From Oscillospiraceae bacterium (GTDB lineage Bacteria > Bacillota > Clostridia > Oscillospirales > CAG-272): a stretch of 64,000 bases of DNA. Position 1 is the stretch's first letter, and each line of letters starts with the position of its first letter. Both the position numbers and the translations under genes were made by a program. A model generated the notes under the pieces. The model searched no databases, was not told the DNA's origin, and was given only the letters and a program-made list of their open reading frames with translations. The DNA is taken from assembly GCA_015063805.1 (NCBI GenBank), contig SVTK01000007.1, forward strand, positions 53,259 through 117,258, in the 5' to 3' direction. Positions 35,380 to 44,729 of the stretch are shown in pieces.

Positions 35380-35451
35380 GAGGGAAGGCAGTTTTTTTTC
35401 AAATTTGCACCAAAGCTGCCCGCCATTGCTTCAAATCGCCTGCAGAAAGGC

Positions 35452-35480
35452 TTGCAGGAAAAGAAAAAATATGGTATCAT
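35452..35480 (+). promoter_or_regulatory. Promoter of hflKC-acetyltransferase unit
   Basis: TTGCAG (35452-35457), 17-bp spacer, TATCAT (35475-35480), TG-extended. Confidence 0.65.
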
Positions 35481-35515
35481 AATACTGTCGAAAGACAAGA
35501 AAGGTGGAATGAACA

Positions 35516-36493
35516 TTGAACAATAGCCCTCCCTATGCAGATAAGACCGGGCGCAGGCCTGAACCGCCCTCGCCCAAAAAGGTGTTGCATATCCTGCTGA
35601 TCCTGGTGGTCCTGCTTGCAGCACTTTCTTTGCTCGGCAGCGCATGGTACACTGTGGATGATAAACAGGAAGCTGTCGTCACTACCTTTGGCCGCGTGAC
35701 CAATGTTACCGGTGCGGGAATGCACTTCAAGATTCCCTTCATTCAGCAGGTGAAGAAGGTGGATGTGAATGTGTCCCACAAGATCTACATCGGTTACCGT
35801 CCTGATTCGGAGGCTTTCATTGAGGAAGAGTCCAAAATGATTACCGGCGACTTCAACATCGTCAATGTGGATTTCTTCGTGGAGTATAAGATCTCCGATC
35901 CTGAGAAATATCTCTATGCTTCCGCTGATCCCGACGGGATTCTGACCAATCTGATTCAGAGCCAAATCCGCAACGTCATCGGTTCCACTGAGGTGGATAA
36001 GGTGCTGACCACGGGTAAGAATGAGATTCAGACCCAGGTCAAGGAGCTGGTGACGGCTGAGCTGGAGCAGTACGACATCGGCCTGATGCTTACCGACGTG
36101 AAGATTCAGGACAGTGAGCCGCCGAACCACTCGGTCATCGAAGCCTTCAAGGAGGTCGAAACAGCCATCCAGACCGCCGAGAAGGTGATCAACCAGGCCA
36201 AGGCATATCAGAACTCCAAGCTGCCCGAGGCCAAAGCTGAGGCAGACAAGTTGATCCAGAACGCCGAGTATATCAAGCGAAACCGCATCAATGAGGCAAC
36301 CAAACAGATCGCTATGTTTGAGGCAATGTATGCCGAGTATGCCCTTAATCCCGACATTACCCGTACCCGTATGTACTATGAAATGATTTCCGAGGTGCTT
36401 CCCGGCGTAAAACTCTATGTGGATGCATCGAACGGAGATACCCAGAAGCTGCTCCCGCTGGAGAGCTTTGTGGGAGGAGGTGCTGAACAATGA
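35516..36493 (+). CDS. hflK: HflK-type SPFH membrane protein
   Basis: 325-residue SPFH/band-7 protein: N-terminal Pro-rich cytosolic stub, one membrane helix (about 23-44), SPFH domain (GAGMHFKIPFIQQVKKVDV) and a long charged helical region rich in Ala/Glu (about 215-290). In E. coli HflK and HflC form a cage around the FtsH protease and tune its activity. TTG start at 35516 is decided by AAAGGTGG 8 nt upstream; the ATG at 35509 is in another frame and stops at once. Overlaps hflC by 4 nt. Confidence 0.88.
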   Translation: MNNSPPYADKTGRRPEPPSPKKVLHILLILVVLLAALSLLGSAWYTVDDKQEAVVTTFGRVTNVTGAGMHFKIPFIQQVKKVDVNVSHKIYIGYRPDSEAFIEEESKMITGDFNIVNVDFFVEYKISDPEKYLYASADPDGILTNLIQSQIRNVIGSTEVDKVLTTGKNEIQTQVKELVTAELEQYDIGLMLTDVKIQDSEPPNHSVIEAFKEVETAIQTAEKVINQAKAYQNSKLPEAKAEADKLIQNAEYIKRNRINEATKQIAMFEAMYAEYALNPDITRTRMYYEMISEVLPGVKLYVDASNGDTQKLLPLESFVGGGAEQ

Positions 36494-37377
36494 AAAAGAA
36501 CGTGACAAAGGTGCTCGTTACCCTGCTTGTGATTCTGGCGGTGATTTGCCTGCTGGGCTCCATGTATTCGGTAGCCGAGAATGAATATGCCTGTGTGGTG
36601 CGTTTCGCGAAAATCGTGGATACCATCGATACCGCTGGCCTGCACTTCAAGATTCCCTTCATCGATAACATCCGTTTCTTCCCCCGGGATGTGCAGCTCT
36701 ATGACATCAATCCCTCCGAGGTGCTGACCTCCGACAAAAAGAACATGACGGTGGACAGCTATGTGCTTTGGGAGATCAGCGACCCGCTGACCTTCTTCCA
36801 GACGGTGGGCACTCTGGGTGAGGCAGAACGTCGTCTTGACGCCGCAACCTATACTACCCTCAAGAATGTGATGGGTACCCTGGAACAGAATGCCATCATT
36901 AATCAGGAGGATGGCGGTGAGCGCAACAAGATCTATGACAGCATCGGCCGCGAGGTGGCTGAGATTACCACCCAGTACGGCATCAATGTGGTGGACGTAA
37001 AGATCAAGCGTCTGGATCTGCCCTCTGACAACGAGCAGGCAGTTTACTCCCGCATGATTTCCGAGCGCAATCAGATCGCCGAGAAGTACCGTGCTGACGG
37101 TGAATACGAAGCCTCCATCATCATCAACGATGTGGATAAGCAGGTCAATATCATCATTTCCGACGCCCAGGCTGAGGCCGCCAAGCTGGAGGCTGAAGGC
37201 GAGGCTGAATATATGCGGATGCTGGCCGAGGCCTTCAATACCGAGGAGAAGAAGAACTTCTACCAGTTTACCCTTGCCCTGGATGCCCTTCGCGCATCCC
37301 TGACCGGTCAGGATAAGACTGTGGTGCTGGGCGCCGATGCTGACCTGGTGAAGATGCTCATCAGCCCTGCTGAATAA
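36490..37377 (+). CDS. hflC: HflC-type SPFH membrane protein
   Basis: 295 residues, same plan as HflK: membrane helix at about 6-24, then the SPFH domain (TAGLHFKIPFIDNIRFFPRDVQ) and the HflC-like sequence SERNQIAEKYRADGEYEA, then a coiled region rich in Ala and Glu. ATGA overlap with hflK shows the two are made together, as expected for a hetero-oligomer. No ftsH gene is visible in the window. Confidence 0.9.
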   Translation: MKKNVTKVLVTLLVILAVICLLGSMYSVAENEYACVVRFAKIVDTIDTAGLHFKIPFIDNIRFFPRDVQLYDINPSEVLTSDKKNMTVDSYVLWEISDPLTFFQTVGTLGEAERRLDAATYTTLKNVMGTLEQNAIINQEDGGERNKIYDSIGREVAEITTQYGINVVDVKIKRLDLPSDNEQAVYSRMISERNQIAEKYRADGEYEASIIINDVDKQVNIIISDAQAEAAKLEAEGEAEYMRMLAEAFNTEEKKNFYQFTLALDALRASLTGQDKTVVLGADADLVKMLISPAE

Positions 37378-37387
37378 TGGGTGAGGC

Positions 37388-37972
37388 ATGAAAAGGGAAA
37401 TCATCTACCGCATCTTTTCCCATCTGCCGGAGCTGGAGACCGACCGTCTTCTGCTGCGCCGTATGCGGGTCAGCGATGCCGATGATATGTATGCCTACGC
37501 CCATCGGGCGGATGTGACCAAGTACCTGACCTGGTCCCCCCATCCGAATCACGCGTATACCGTGGATTATCTGCAGTATCTTGCCTCCCGCTATCGGGTA
37601 GGTGACTTCTATGATTGGGGCGTAACCCTGCGGGACAGCGGCCGGATGATCGGCACCTGCGGTTTTACCTCCTTCGAGCTTTCCCACAACGCCGCCCAGG
37701 TGGGCTATGTCCTCAACCCCGAATTTTGGGGGCAGGGCATTGCTGCCGAGGCGCTGCGGGCGGTGATGTGCTTCGGTTTCCGCGAGCTGGGGCTGAACCG
37801 GATCGAGGCCTGCTACATCAAGGAGAACACCCGCTCCCGTCGGGTGATGGAAAAGGTGGGGATGTCCTTCGAGGGCATCCGCCGCGGAGCCATGTATATC
37901 AAAGGCCGCTACTGCGACGTGGGCGTTTGCTCCATCCTGCGGGATGAATTCAGCGCGCTGAGCGAAAAGTGA
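37388..37972 (+). CDS. GNAT acetyltransferase of the RimJ/RimL type
   Basis: 194-residue GNAT protein: LETDRLLLRRMRVSDADDMYAY start, acetyl-CoA-binding NPEFWGQGIAAEALR, and NTRSRRVMEKVGM before the last strand. Such proteins acetylate N-terminal or other primary amines of proteins or small molecules; the target cannot be told. Begins 10 nt after hflC and is followed by the shared terminator. Confidence 0.88.
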   Translation: MKREIIYRIFSHLPELETDRLLLRRMRVSDADDMYAYAHRADVTKYLTWSPHPNHAYTVDYLQYLASRYRVGDFYDWGVTLRDSGRMIGTCGFTSFELSHNAAQVGYVLNPEFWGQGIAAEALRAVMCFGFRELGLNRIEACYIKENTRSRRVMEKVGMSFEGIRRGAMYIKGRYCDVGVCSILRDEFSALSEK

Positions 37973-37977
37973 AAAGA

Positions 37978-38008
37978 AGGCACCGTGCATTCTGCACGGT
38001 GCCTTTTT
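37978..38008. terminator. Terminator after acetyltransferase gene
   Basis: Perfect 12-bp stem (37978-37989 with 37993-38004), 3-nt loop, T5 tail on the plus strand; may also serve the opposing gene. Confidence 0.88.
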
Positions 38009-38048
38009 GCGAGGGATCCGAATCCGTTTTTTCGGATAAGGAGTCAGG

Positions 38049-39176
38049 TTATGAGAAGGTTGCTTTGTCCGCCATGAACGGCTCGTATTTGGTAAGCAGT
38101 GCCTGCATTTGCGGCGTATCCTTAACTTTTTCGTAGATCCCCCAGGAACGGAGACATTCGGCCTGCCACTTGACCATATTGGCTTCGATGTCCGAGTTTA
38201 CCTTCGATTTATCGAAGACCTTCCCTCGCACGAGGAATGATGTGTGAGTGGTGATCTTGGGCAGGTCATCGTAAGCCTTGGCGTGGCGGAAGCCCAGCTC
38301 GTAATATTTGAAGGCGAGGTCAAGGTCTTTCAGCATCACATATCGGTTGGCAATCCACAGGTAAAGGTCGCTCAGATCCTGGTGAAAGAAGCCGAAATCC
38401 TCTTCGTCAAAGACGGTTTTGATCAGCGTCACGGCCTGCGCATAGCATTTGATTCGTCCGCGGCTGTCCAGTTCCTTTGCGTGCAGGGCGGCGTTGCGGA
38501 TTTTGACCTGCAGCAGGCAAGTGAGGTCCCAAATATTTTCTCGCAGCTGAGTAAGCCATGGCGTGTTGTCTTCCTCTTTCGCAGCAAAACAGTGCTCAAT
38601 CTCCTCACCCGAGGTCATCCAATAGTCTGGAAAACGGCGTGCGGTCTCGATGGCCTTGTCACTGTCGCCGTCAAGGAGATACAGCCCACCCAGGATGGAG
38701 AGGGCAGCATAGCGGGTCGCGTCAATATGGCATTCATCCAGTACGCGACGGCACAGGCGGTGGAGCTCATCCTTGTGCACTTCGTTCCCATAGGGCTCGG
38801 TACAGTTGGGGTCATAATTGAGCTGCCACATATAGGCTTCCACGATTCGCCAATCGTTGGGAAATTCACCGTAGGCCCGGCTGATCAAATCAAACCGCTC
38901 GTGTGCCTTGCCCAGAGCGGCAAGACGTTGGTTTTCGGCCAGGTACGCTTGAATCGCTTTTTCGTTTTTTGTATGGTTAAGCCCCAGGATCTCATCGGTG
39001 GAAACACCGAAATAGGAGGCCAGGGGGATCACCATGCTGATATCGGGGAGGGTTTCGTTCCTCTCCCATTTGGAAACAGCCGCCGCAGAGACGTGCATAT
39101 ACTCGGCCAGGGTCTCCTGAGTAATGCCTTTCTGCTGGCGGAGTCGTTTGATGGTTTCGCCGATAAATAGCTGCAT
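38049..39176 (-). CDS. XRE-family regulator with TPR-like C-terminal domain
   Basis: 375 residues. N-terminal HTH (about 5-62, IKRLRQQKGITQETLAEYMHVSAAAVSKWERN) followed by a long all-helical region with repeated paired-helix patterns (for example around YLAENQRLAALGKAHERFDLISRAY and LAFKYYELGFRHAKAY), resembling the TPR part of RRNPP-type or related regulators. GAGGTG before the ATG at 39176 sets the start. No peptide gene is apparent next to it, so a peptide-responsive role is speculative. Confidence 0.8.
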   Translation of the reverse strand: MQLFIGETIKRLRQQKGITQETLAEYMHVSAAAVSKWERNETLPDISMVIPLASYFGVSTDEILGLNHTKNEKAIQAYLAENQRLAALGKAHERFDLISRAYGEFPNDWRIVEAYMWQLNYDPNCTEPYGNEVHKDELHRLCRRVLDECHIDATRYAALSILGGLYLLDGDSDKAIETARRFPDYWMTSGEEIEHCFAAKEEDNTPWLTQLRENIWDLTCLLQVKIRNAALHAKELDSRGRIKCYAQAVTLIKTVFDEEDFGFFHQDLSDLYLWIANRYVMLKDLDLAFKYYELGFRHAKAYDDLPKITTHTSFLVRGKVFDKSKVNSDIEANMVKWQAECLRSWGIYEKVKDTPQMQALLTKYEPFMADKATFS

Positions 39177-39216
39177 AATTTCACCTCGTTTTGTGTTGAT
39201 CGAGATCTTTGCGTTT

Positions 39217-39245
39217 ATTATACATAAAATTTTCACATACCACAA
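39217..39245 (-). promoter_or_regulatory. Promoter of XRE/TPR gene
   Basis: Minus strand TTGTGG (39245-39240), 17-bp spacer, TATAAT (39222-39217). Confidence 0.65.
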
Positions 39246-39285
39246 GATACACGTATGAAATCCGACTTAACTGACAGTTGAAAGT

Positions 39286-39320
39286 GCAGAGGAAGCCGCG
39301 TTTAACGCGGCTTCCTCTGC
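39286..39320 (-). terminator. Terminator of the FtsX-permease operon
   Basis: Perfect 15-bp stem (39286-39300 with 39306-39320), 5-nt loop, short T-rich tail on the minus strand. Confidence 0.75.
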
Positions 39321-39348
39321 ATGAATATATCCGTTTTCGGGTATGCCA

Positions 39349-40464
39349 TCACCCACCCAAGAACATCACAAAAACAGCGTTGGCGGCCATGGACCAGATC
39401 AGGAGAAACACCAGGGCACGCAGAGTGACGGTGGCCATCTCCCGCCGAAGGAGAGCGCGAAAGTCGGTTTCGGTGAGGCCCACAGCAAGATAAGCCTGCC
39501 GTGCCGCCAGGCGGTCTGCATATTGCAGGCGAGCCATCAGCACGCCGCCCACCGCGCCGAAGATCATGAGCACGGCAAAGCTCCCACCCAAAAACGCTAC
39601 CAGTCCGCGGATCACCCCGATGGCCGATCCCGCGGTGTCTACGCCGTCATAGGGATTGGCATCAAGTGTCACCTCAGCCCCAAGAACACGGGCGGTCAGG
39701 AGAAGGGCAAGGATGGGATAAAATGCCGATACCGAGAAGGAGAGGGCGATCTTGCTGTATGCCGCCCGGTGGTAGTCGGCGCATTTTTGCGCCAGTCTGC
39801 GCAGGATGGACTGCTCGCGGAAGGTTTTTGACTGTCGGTAGCTATGTCGCTCCGTTGAGGCGGTGTCTTGCCCCCGGATGCGGCCGATGGCCGATCCCCG
39901 GCCCGAACCGAACTCGGGGACGCAGACACAGAGGGTGACCAAAATCATGCCCAGCAGCACCAGGACGAGCCAAAGCGCGAGATAGATCAAACACATCCAG
40001 CCCACAGAGAAGCTTCCCTGTGCCGCGCCGGGGAAGCCGCGGGCAAACAGAATGCCCGGGGCAGCCCCGAGCAGAGTGCCTGCCAGCACCGCAGGATAGT
40101 ACAGCAATCCCAACTCTGCGGTCACCAGGGCGCGGCGCTGTTTGGCGGTGGCCCCCACCGAGGTGAGGACGGCCAGTGCCCGGGTGTTCTGCCTGCGGCG
40201 AAGATTGCTCTGCACCCGCAGCGTGACAGCCGCCGTCAGTACCAAAAAGAGGATTGCGGCATCCATAGCACTTCTCACGCGAATGAGAAATGTCCCGATG
40301 GGCAGGGAAGCCAGCGCAGGATCCTCCCGCAGGAGCGATTCGGCCTTAAAAAAGACGAAGCAGGTGATCAGCATCACCGAGAAGAGCAGGGAAAGGAAGA
40401 TGAGCAGGCTTTGCCCGGGGGCATTTCTGATGCGCCGCAGGGCGATCTTTCGCACAGGGGTCAT
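39349..40464 (-). CDS. FtsX-like ABC transporter permease
   Basis: 371 residues with about seven hydrophobic segments. It begins MTPVRKIALRRIRNAPGQS, like many FtsX/MacB-type permeases, and has a long charged cytosolic stretch near 190-240. Starts one base after the ATPase stop with AGGAGG upstream, so it is coupled. The protein ends directly after a last hydrophobic segment (VFVMFLGG), so it looks short for a two-module permease; a single FtsX-like permease working as a dimer is possible. Substrate unknown; members export peptides, antibiotics or lipids. Confidence 0.75.
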   Translation of the reverse strand: MTPVRKIALRRIRNAPGQSLLIFLSLLFSVMLITCFVFFKAESLLREDPALASLPIGTFLIRVRSAMDAAILFLVLTAAVTLRVQSNLRRRQNTRALAVLTSVGATAKQRRALVTAELGLLYYPAVLAGTLLGAAPGILFARGFPGAAQGSFSVGWMCLIYLALWLVLVLLGMILVTLCVCVPEFGSGRGSAIGRIRGQDTASTERHSYRQSKTFREQSILRRLAQKCADYHRAAYSKIALSFSVSAFYPILALLLTARVLGAEVTLDANPYDGVDTAGSAIGVIRGLVAFLGGSFAVLMIFGAVGGVLMARLQYADRLAARQAYLAVGLTETDFRALLRREMATVTLRALVFLLIWSMAANAVFVMFLGG

Positions 40465-40465
40465 G

Positions 40466-41137
40466 TCAGTGCCTCCTGTCGCCTGCCAGCTTGCCGTCCG
40501 CCAGGGTAACGGTGCGGTCTGCCGCGGCGGCCACTTCGTCACTGTGGGTCACCACCACAACGGTAACCCCTTGTTCGCGGTTGGCCTCGGTGAGCAGGCG
40601 CAGGATTTCGCGGCTGTTCTCCCCGTCCAGATTCCCCGTCGGCTCATCTGCCAGCAGAAGAGAGGGACGGCCGAACAGAGCGCGGGCAATGGCCACACGC
40701 TGCTGCTGTCCTCCCGAGAGGGTATTGGGGTAGGCGCTCTCCCGGCCGGTGAGCCCGACGGCCGCCAGAATGCGGGCAAGACGCTCCCTGTCTACAGGCT
40801 CTCCGTTCAGCTCGGTGGGGAGGGTGATGTTTTCTTCTACGTTCAGCTCGGGGATGAGGTTGTAAAACTGATAGACCACACCGATCTGCTTTCGGCGGAG
40901 CAGGGCGGCCTGGTTGGGCGAAAGCGAGGTAATCTCGGTTCCGTCAAAGCGAATTGTTCCGGAATCGGGATGATCCAGCCCGGCGATCATGTTGAGGAGC
41001 GTGGTTTTCCCCGAGCCGGAGCGGCCCACGATGGCCACAAAATCTCCCCTGGGTATAACAAGGGAGAGGTTGTCGAGGGCGACAATCTCTCCGCTTGCTG
41101 TGGAATATGTTTTGTTCAGATTCTGAATATGCAGCAT
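40466..41137 (-). CDS. ABC transporter ATPase of the MacB/LolD type
   Basis: 223 residues with Walker A GRSGSGKTT, Q-loop VYQFYNLIPELNV, signature LSGGQQQRVAIARAL, Walker B LLLADEPTGNLD and H-loop VVVTHSDE. ADEPTGNLD and QFYNLIPEL-type sequences are typical of the MacB/LolD/FtsE branch that pairs with FtsX-like permeases, and such a gene follows immediately. Probably lies in one transcription unit with DUF1846 and LRR genes upstream. Confidence 0.92.
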   Translation of the reverse strand: MLHIQNLNKTYSTASGEIVALDNLSLVIPRGDFVAIVGRSGSGKTTLLNMIAGLDHPDSGTIRFDGTEITSLSPNQAALLRRKQIGVVYQFYNLIPELNVEENITLPTELNGEPVDRERLARILAAVGLTGRESAYPNTLSGGQQQRVAIARALFGRPSLLLADEPTGNLDGENSREILRLLTEANREQGVTVVVVTHSDEVAAAADRTVTLADGKLAGDRRH

Positions 41138-41183
41138 AACCGTTCTCCCTTTTGTTGTCGATGGGAAGTCACGGGCTCAAATG

Positions 41184-41981
41184 TCAGTCAGCGTAGTAGA
41201 CGATCTGCTCGTCCTTGACCCCCTTGAGGTAAACATCCTTGGCAGACAGGGGGAGATGGATCTTCACATGGGGGGACTGGGAAAAGTCCTGGAGGGAGAA
41301 GAAATCGTGCTTCACCGTTTCATAGGAAATATGGGGCGGGAAGCGGAAGGTGGCCAGGCGGCGGCAGTCGTAGGCCACGCACCAGTCCAGGCGGGTGATG
41401 GAGGGGGAGGACAGATCGATCTCCTCCAGGCGAGTGGCGCGGAAGGCGTGCTTGCCGATGGAGCAGATCCGCTCGGCGGGATAGCGCAGGACGCTGAGTG
41501 AATTGCAATCGGCCACCATGTTACGGGGAATAGCGGTGATGGTGCAACCCTCTTCAAAGATGAGACTATGCAGCTTTTTGCACTTGGAGAAGCAGTAGGC
41601 ACCCACCTTGGACAGCGAGCCGAAGGTCGCCTCCTTCAGTCCGGTAGCCTCAAAGCAACCGGGGCCGAGGACACGAACCGAGGGGAGCTCCAGTTCTTCC
41701 AGCACGCCGCAGCCCGAGAAGGCAAAGCCCAGCAGGTCGGTGGCCTGGGGCAGGGAAATGCGGCGGAGATTGCGGCAGTCCCGGAAGGCGCAGGGCATGA
41801 CACGGCGCACCGTGGGGGCCTCTACCGATTCAAAGCCCGCGCCCCAAAAGGCTTCCTCACTCACCGAGATCACAGGAATGCCATCGATTTCCGCAGGCAG
41901 GACAAGATTTTTCATTTTCACCCCGGGGGCGAAACCGGTGATTTCGATTCCCATGGGGATTCTGGTATAGGTAAATTGCAT
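41184..41981 (-). CDS. Cytosolic BspA-type leucine-rich repeat protein
   Basis: 265 residues without signal peptide or membrane segment. About eight LRR_5 (BspA/Treponema pallidum type) units with the CxxL-x-x-I-x-L pattern (DCRNLRRISLP, GCGVLEELELP, KCKKLHSLIFE). AGGAG 5 nt before the ATG at 41981. Most such proteins are secreted, so an apparently internal one next to an ABC transporter is uncommon; it likely mediates protein contacts. Role unknown. Confidence 0.78.
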   Translation of the reverse strand: MQFTYTRIPMGIEITGFAPGVKMKNLVLPAEIDGIPVISVSEEAFWGAGFESVEAPTVRRVMPCAFRDCRNLRRISLPQATDLLGFAFSGCGVLEELELPSVRVLGPGCFEATGLKEATFGSLSKVGAYCFSKCKKLHSLIFEEGCTITAIPRNMVADCNSLSVLRYPAERICSIGKHAFRATRLEEIDLSSPSITRLDWCVAYDCRRLATFRFPPHISYETVKHDFFSLQDFSQSPHVKIHLPLSAKDVYLKGVKDEQIVYYAD

Positions 41982-42013
41982 GGTTACTCCTTTTGGGACA
42001 GCTATGCTGTCCT

Positions 42014-43501
42014 TTATTCGTGGCTGAAGAGATCCTTGCCGGGGAAGACCGGCTCGCAAGTGAAGTTCAGACCCAGCTTACGCAGGATCCTCTCGTCGGC
42101 ACCGGTGAGCATGGTGGTGGAGTGTGCCTCGCAGCCCCGCAGTTCGGCAAGCTTGGTCATGGCCAGTTCCACCATGGAGTTGGTGGCGGCGCAGATGCTC
42201 AGGGCAATCAGCACTTCCTCGAGGCCCAGGCGGAGAACTCTGTCTCCGAGAACCTCGCCCTTCATACGCTGGATGGGTTCAATGACCACGGGGGAGAGCA
42301 GGAAGATCTCATCGGCAATGCCCGACAGTGCCTTGACGGCATTGATCAGCGCGGTGGCGGGGGCGGACATGAGGCTGATCTCCTTGCCGGTGATGATGCG
42401 GCCATCGGAGAGCTCAATGCTGAAGACAGGGCACTCCACTTTTTCTGCTTTTTCCAAAGCGGGAGAAACCACGCGGCGGTCGGCAGTGGTAATGCCTACG
42501 TTTTTCATCAGCAGTTCCACCAGGTGGGCGGTTTCAATGTCGCCGGTACCGTTTTTATAGTCGCACCAGGCCTTGTAATACCGGCGCAGGATCTCCTGCT
42601 TGGCGGCTTCGCGGCAAACCTCGTCGTCGATGATGCAGTTGCCCACCATGTTGACCCCCATGTCGGTGGGGGAACGGTAAAGGTCGCGCTTGCCGGTGAT
42701 GCGTTCCACAATGGTCTGCACCACGGGGAAGGCCTCCACGTCGCGGTTGTAGTTGACGGTGGCAACGCCGTAAGCATCCAGGTGATAGGGGTCGATCATG
42801 TTCACATCCCGTAGATCGGCGGTGGCCGCCTCGTAGGCGATGTTGACAGGGTGCTTAAGGGGAAGATTCCAAATGGGGAAGGTCTCGAACTTGGCGTATC
42901 CTGCCTTGACTCCACGCTTGTACTCATGGTAAAGCTGGGAAAGGCAGGTGGCCAGCTTGCCCGAGCCGGGGCCGGGTGCGGTGACGACCACCAGGGGACG
43001 GGTGGTCTCAATATAGTCGTTTGCGCCGTAGCCCTCTTCGCTGACGATGGTATCCACATCGTTAGGATAGCCGTTGATGGAGCGGTGGACATAGACACGC
43101 TCGCCACGCATCTCCAGCTTTTTGCGGAAGACGTCGGCACCGTGCTGGCCGGTGTACTGGGTGATGACCACCGAGCTGACATAGATCCCCATGGAGCGGA
43201 GATTGTCCATCAGGCGCAGAACGTCCATATCATAGGTGATACCGAAATCGGCACGGATCTTCTTCCGCTCGATGTCGGCAGCATTGATGATGATAATGAT
43301 CTCGGTCTGGTCGCGCATTTCCCGCAGAAGATTGATCTTGGCGTCGGGAGCAAATCCCGGCAGAACACGGGCGGCGTGCAGGTCATCGAAAAGCTTTCCG
43401 CCGAATTCAATGTAGAGCTTGTTGTCAAAAAGCTTGACCCGCTCCATAATTTTTGCCGACTGCGTCTTAATGTAGGTCTGGTTATCGAATCCGATTTTCA
43501 T
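42014..43501 (-). CDS. DUF1846 family protein
   Basis: 495 residues matching DUF1846 (UPF0371) across its length: MKIGFDNQTYIKTQS start, GGKLFDDLHAARVLPGF, RSINGYPNDVDTIVS, the conserved TAPGPGSGKLATCLSQLYHE, and SPTDMGVNMVGNCIIDD. The family has a nucleotide-binding-like N-terminal part and no settled reaction. A GGAAAGGA lies about 15 nt before the ATG, longer than usual. The LRR gene follows after 32 nt. Confidence 0.9.
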   Translation of the reverse strand: MKIGFDNQTYIKTQSAKIMERVKLFDNKLYIEFGGKLFDDLHAARVLPGFAPDAKINLLREMRDQTEIIIIINAADIERKKIRADFGITYDMDVLRLMDNLRSMGIYVSSVVITQYTGQHGADVFRKKLEMRGERVYVHRSINGYPNDVDTIVSEEGYGANDYIETTRPLVVVTAPGPGSGKLATCLSQLYHEYKRGVKAGYAKFETFPIWNLPLKHPVNIAYEAATADLRDVNMIDPYHLDAYGVATVNYNRDVEAFPVVQTIVERITGKRDLYRSPTDMGVNMVGNCIIDDEVCREAAKQEILRRYYKAWCDYKNGTGDIETAHLVELLMKNVGITTADRRVVSPALEKAEKVECPVFSIELSDGRIITGKEISLMSAPATALINAVKALSGIADEIFLLSPVVIEPIQRMKGEVLGDRVLRLGLEEVLIALSICAATNSMVELAMTKLAELRGCEAHSTTMLTGADERILRKLGLNFTCEPVFPGKDLFSHE

Positions 43502-43555
43502 GATAATACAGTCAATTCCTTTCCACGGTATTGCGCAGAACTTCATAATACATCT

Positions 43556-43584
43556 ATTTTACCACGAATCGGAGAATTTGTAAA
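43556..43584 (-). promoter_or_regulatory. Promoter of DUF1846 operon
   Basis: Minus strand TTTACA (43584-43579), 17-bp spacer, TAAAAT (43561-43556), TG-extended. Confidence 0.65.
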
Positions 43585-43715
43585 GAGACAAGCGGAAGAA
43601 GAAGGGGATTTTTTCTCTTAAAATTTTGCCGAAAAAATCGGAGGCATTCATATTGAGTTCATATTGATGCGATATAATACAAGATGCGGTTTATCCGCGG
43701 AATGGAGGAATTGCT

Positions 43716-44675
43716 TTGTCTTCAAACAGTAAAGATACATCCTGCCCCGCAAAAAAAACATCCATCGGCGGTCAGGCCCTCATTGAGGGCATCATGATGC
43801 GCGGCCCCGAAATGTCGGCCATGGCAGTGCGCAATCCCGAAGGGGAGATCGTCCTGGAAAAATGGGCCACTACCGCTGCCTTCAAGGGGAAGTTTTTCAA
43901 GCTGCCCATCATCCGGGGTATTTTTAATTTTATCGATTCCATGCGCTCGGGCTACAAATGTCTGATGCGCTCGGCTGAGATCGCGGGCCTCGAGGAAGAG
44001 GAGCCTTCCAAAGACGGCAAGTCGGGGGGCATCAGTCAGGTGGGGATGAATATCCTCATGGTGATCAGTGCTGTGCTTGGTGTTCTGCTTGCGGTGGCAC
44101 TCTTTATGTGGCTGCCGGTGCAGCTGTACAGCTGGGGCGCGAAGGCAGTGCCTGCCCTTGAGGGGAACCGCTTCCTGCGCAGTCTCTGCGAGGGCGTTCT
44201 GCGCATCGTGATTTTCCTCGGCTATATGCTGCTCATGACCCGGATGAAGGACATCCGCCGTACCTTTGAGTACCACGGTGCAGAGCATAAGACCATTTTC
44301 TGCTACGAAAAGGGACTGCCCCTGACGGTGGAGAATGTGCGGGCGCAGCGCCGTTTCCATCCCCGCTGCGGCACCTCTTTCATGGTGCTGATGCTCATCG
44401 TCGGTATCTTCGTTTCCATGTTCATCCCGCCCAACCTGCCCACCCTTCTTCGGACTGCCATCAAGCTGCTGACCCTGCCTGTGGTGGTGGGCGTCGGCTA
44501 TGAGCTGATCAAGCTGGCCGGCCGGGTGGACAACTGGCTCACCCGTGCCATTTCCGCTCCCGGCACCTGGATGCAGCATCTGACGGTGCTGGAGCCCGAT
44601 GATGCCATGATCGAATGTGCCATCGCCGCCTTTGTGGAGGTTCTTCCCGAGGACGAAAAAAAGGCAGAATGGTGA
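43716..44675 (+). CDS. DUF1385 (YqhQ-like) membrane protein
   Basis: 319 residues; the family start SIGGQALIEGIMMRGP, the central EYHGAEHKTIFCYE and the RFHPRCGTSF segment are the hallmark sequences of DUF1385/YqhQ. About four membrane segments flank the His/Glu- and Cys-bearing loop, which suggests a metal site near the membrane. Function is not established. TTG start at 43716 with GGAGG 7 nt upstream. A TATAAT at 43673-43678 is a likely -10, but its -35 is poor. Confidence 0.9.
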   Translation: MSSNSKDTSCPAKKTSIGGQALIEGIMMRGPEMSAMAVRNPEGEIVLEKWATTAAFKGKFFKLPIIRGIFNFIDSMRSGYKCLMRSAEIAGLEEEEPSKDGKSGGISQVGMNILMVISAVLGVLLAVALFMWLPVQLYSWGAKAVPALEGNRFLRSLCEGVLRIVIFLGYMLLMTRMKDIRRTFEYHGAEHKTIFCYEKGLPLTVENVRAQRRFHPRCGTSFMVLMLIVGIFVSMFIPPNLPTLLRTAIKLLTLPVVVGVGYELIKLAGRVDNWLTRAISAPGTWMQHLTVLEPDDAMIECAIAAFVEVLPEDEKKAEW

Positions 44676-44682
44676 TTTGTCC

Positions 44683-44728
44683 GGTAAAAAACAACCGCCC
44701 GCGTACTGTCGCGGGCGGTTATTTTACC
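44683..44728. terminator. Bidirectional terminator
   Basis: 11-bp GC stem (44693-44703 with 44710-44720) nested in an outer A/T stem GGTAAAA/TTTTACC, between convergent genes. Confidence 0.85.
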
Positions 44729-44729
44729 G

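Noticed and set aside
39349..39420. FtsX permease ending early as a truncation
   Set aside because: The stop is followed quickly by a perfect terminator, and no continuation of the protein was found in the other frames, so a naturally short permease is more likely.
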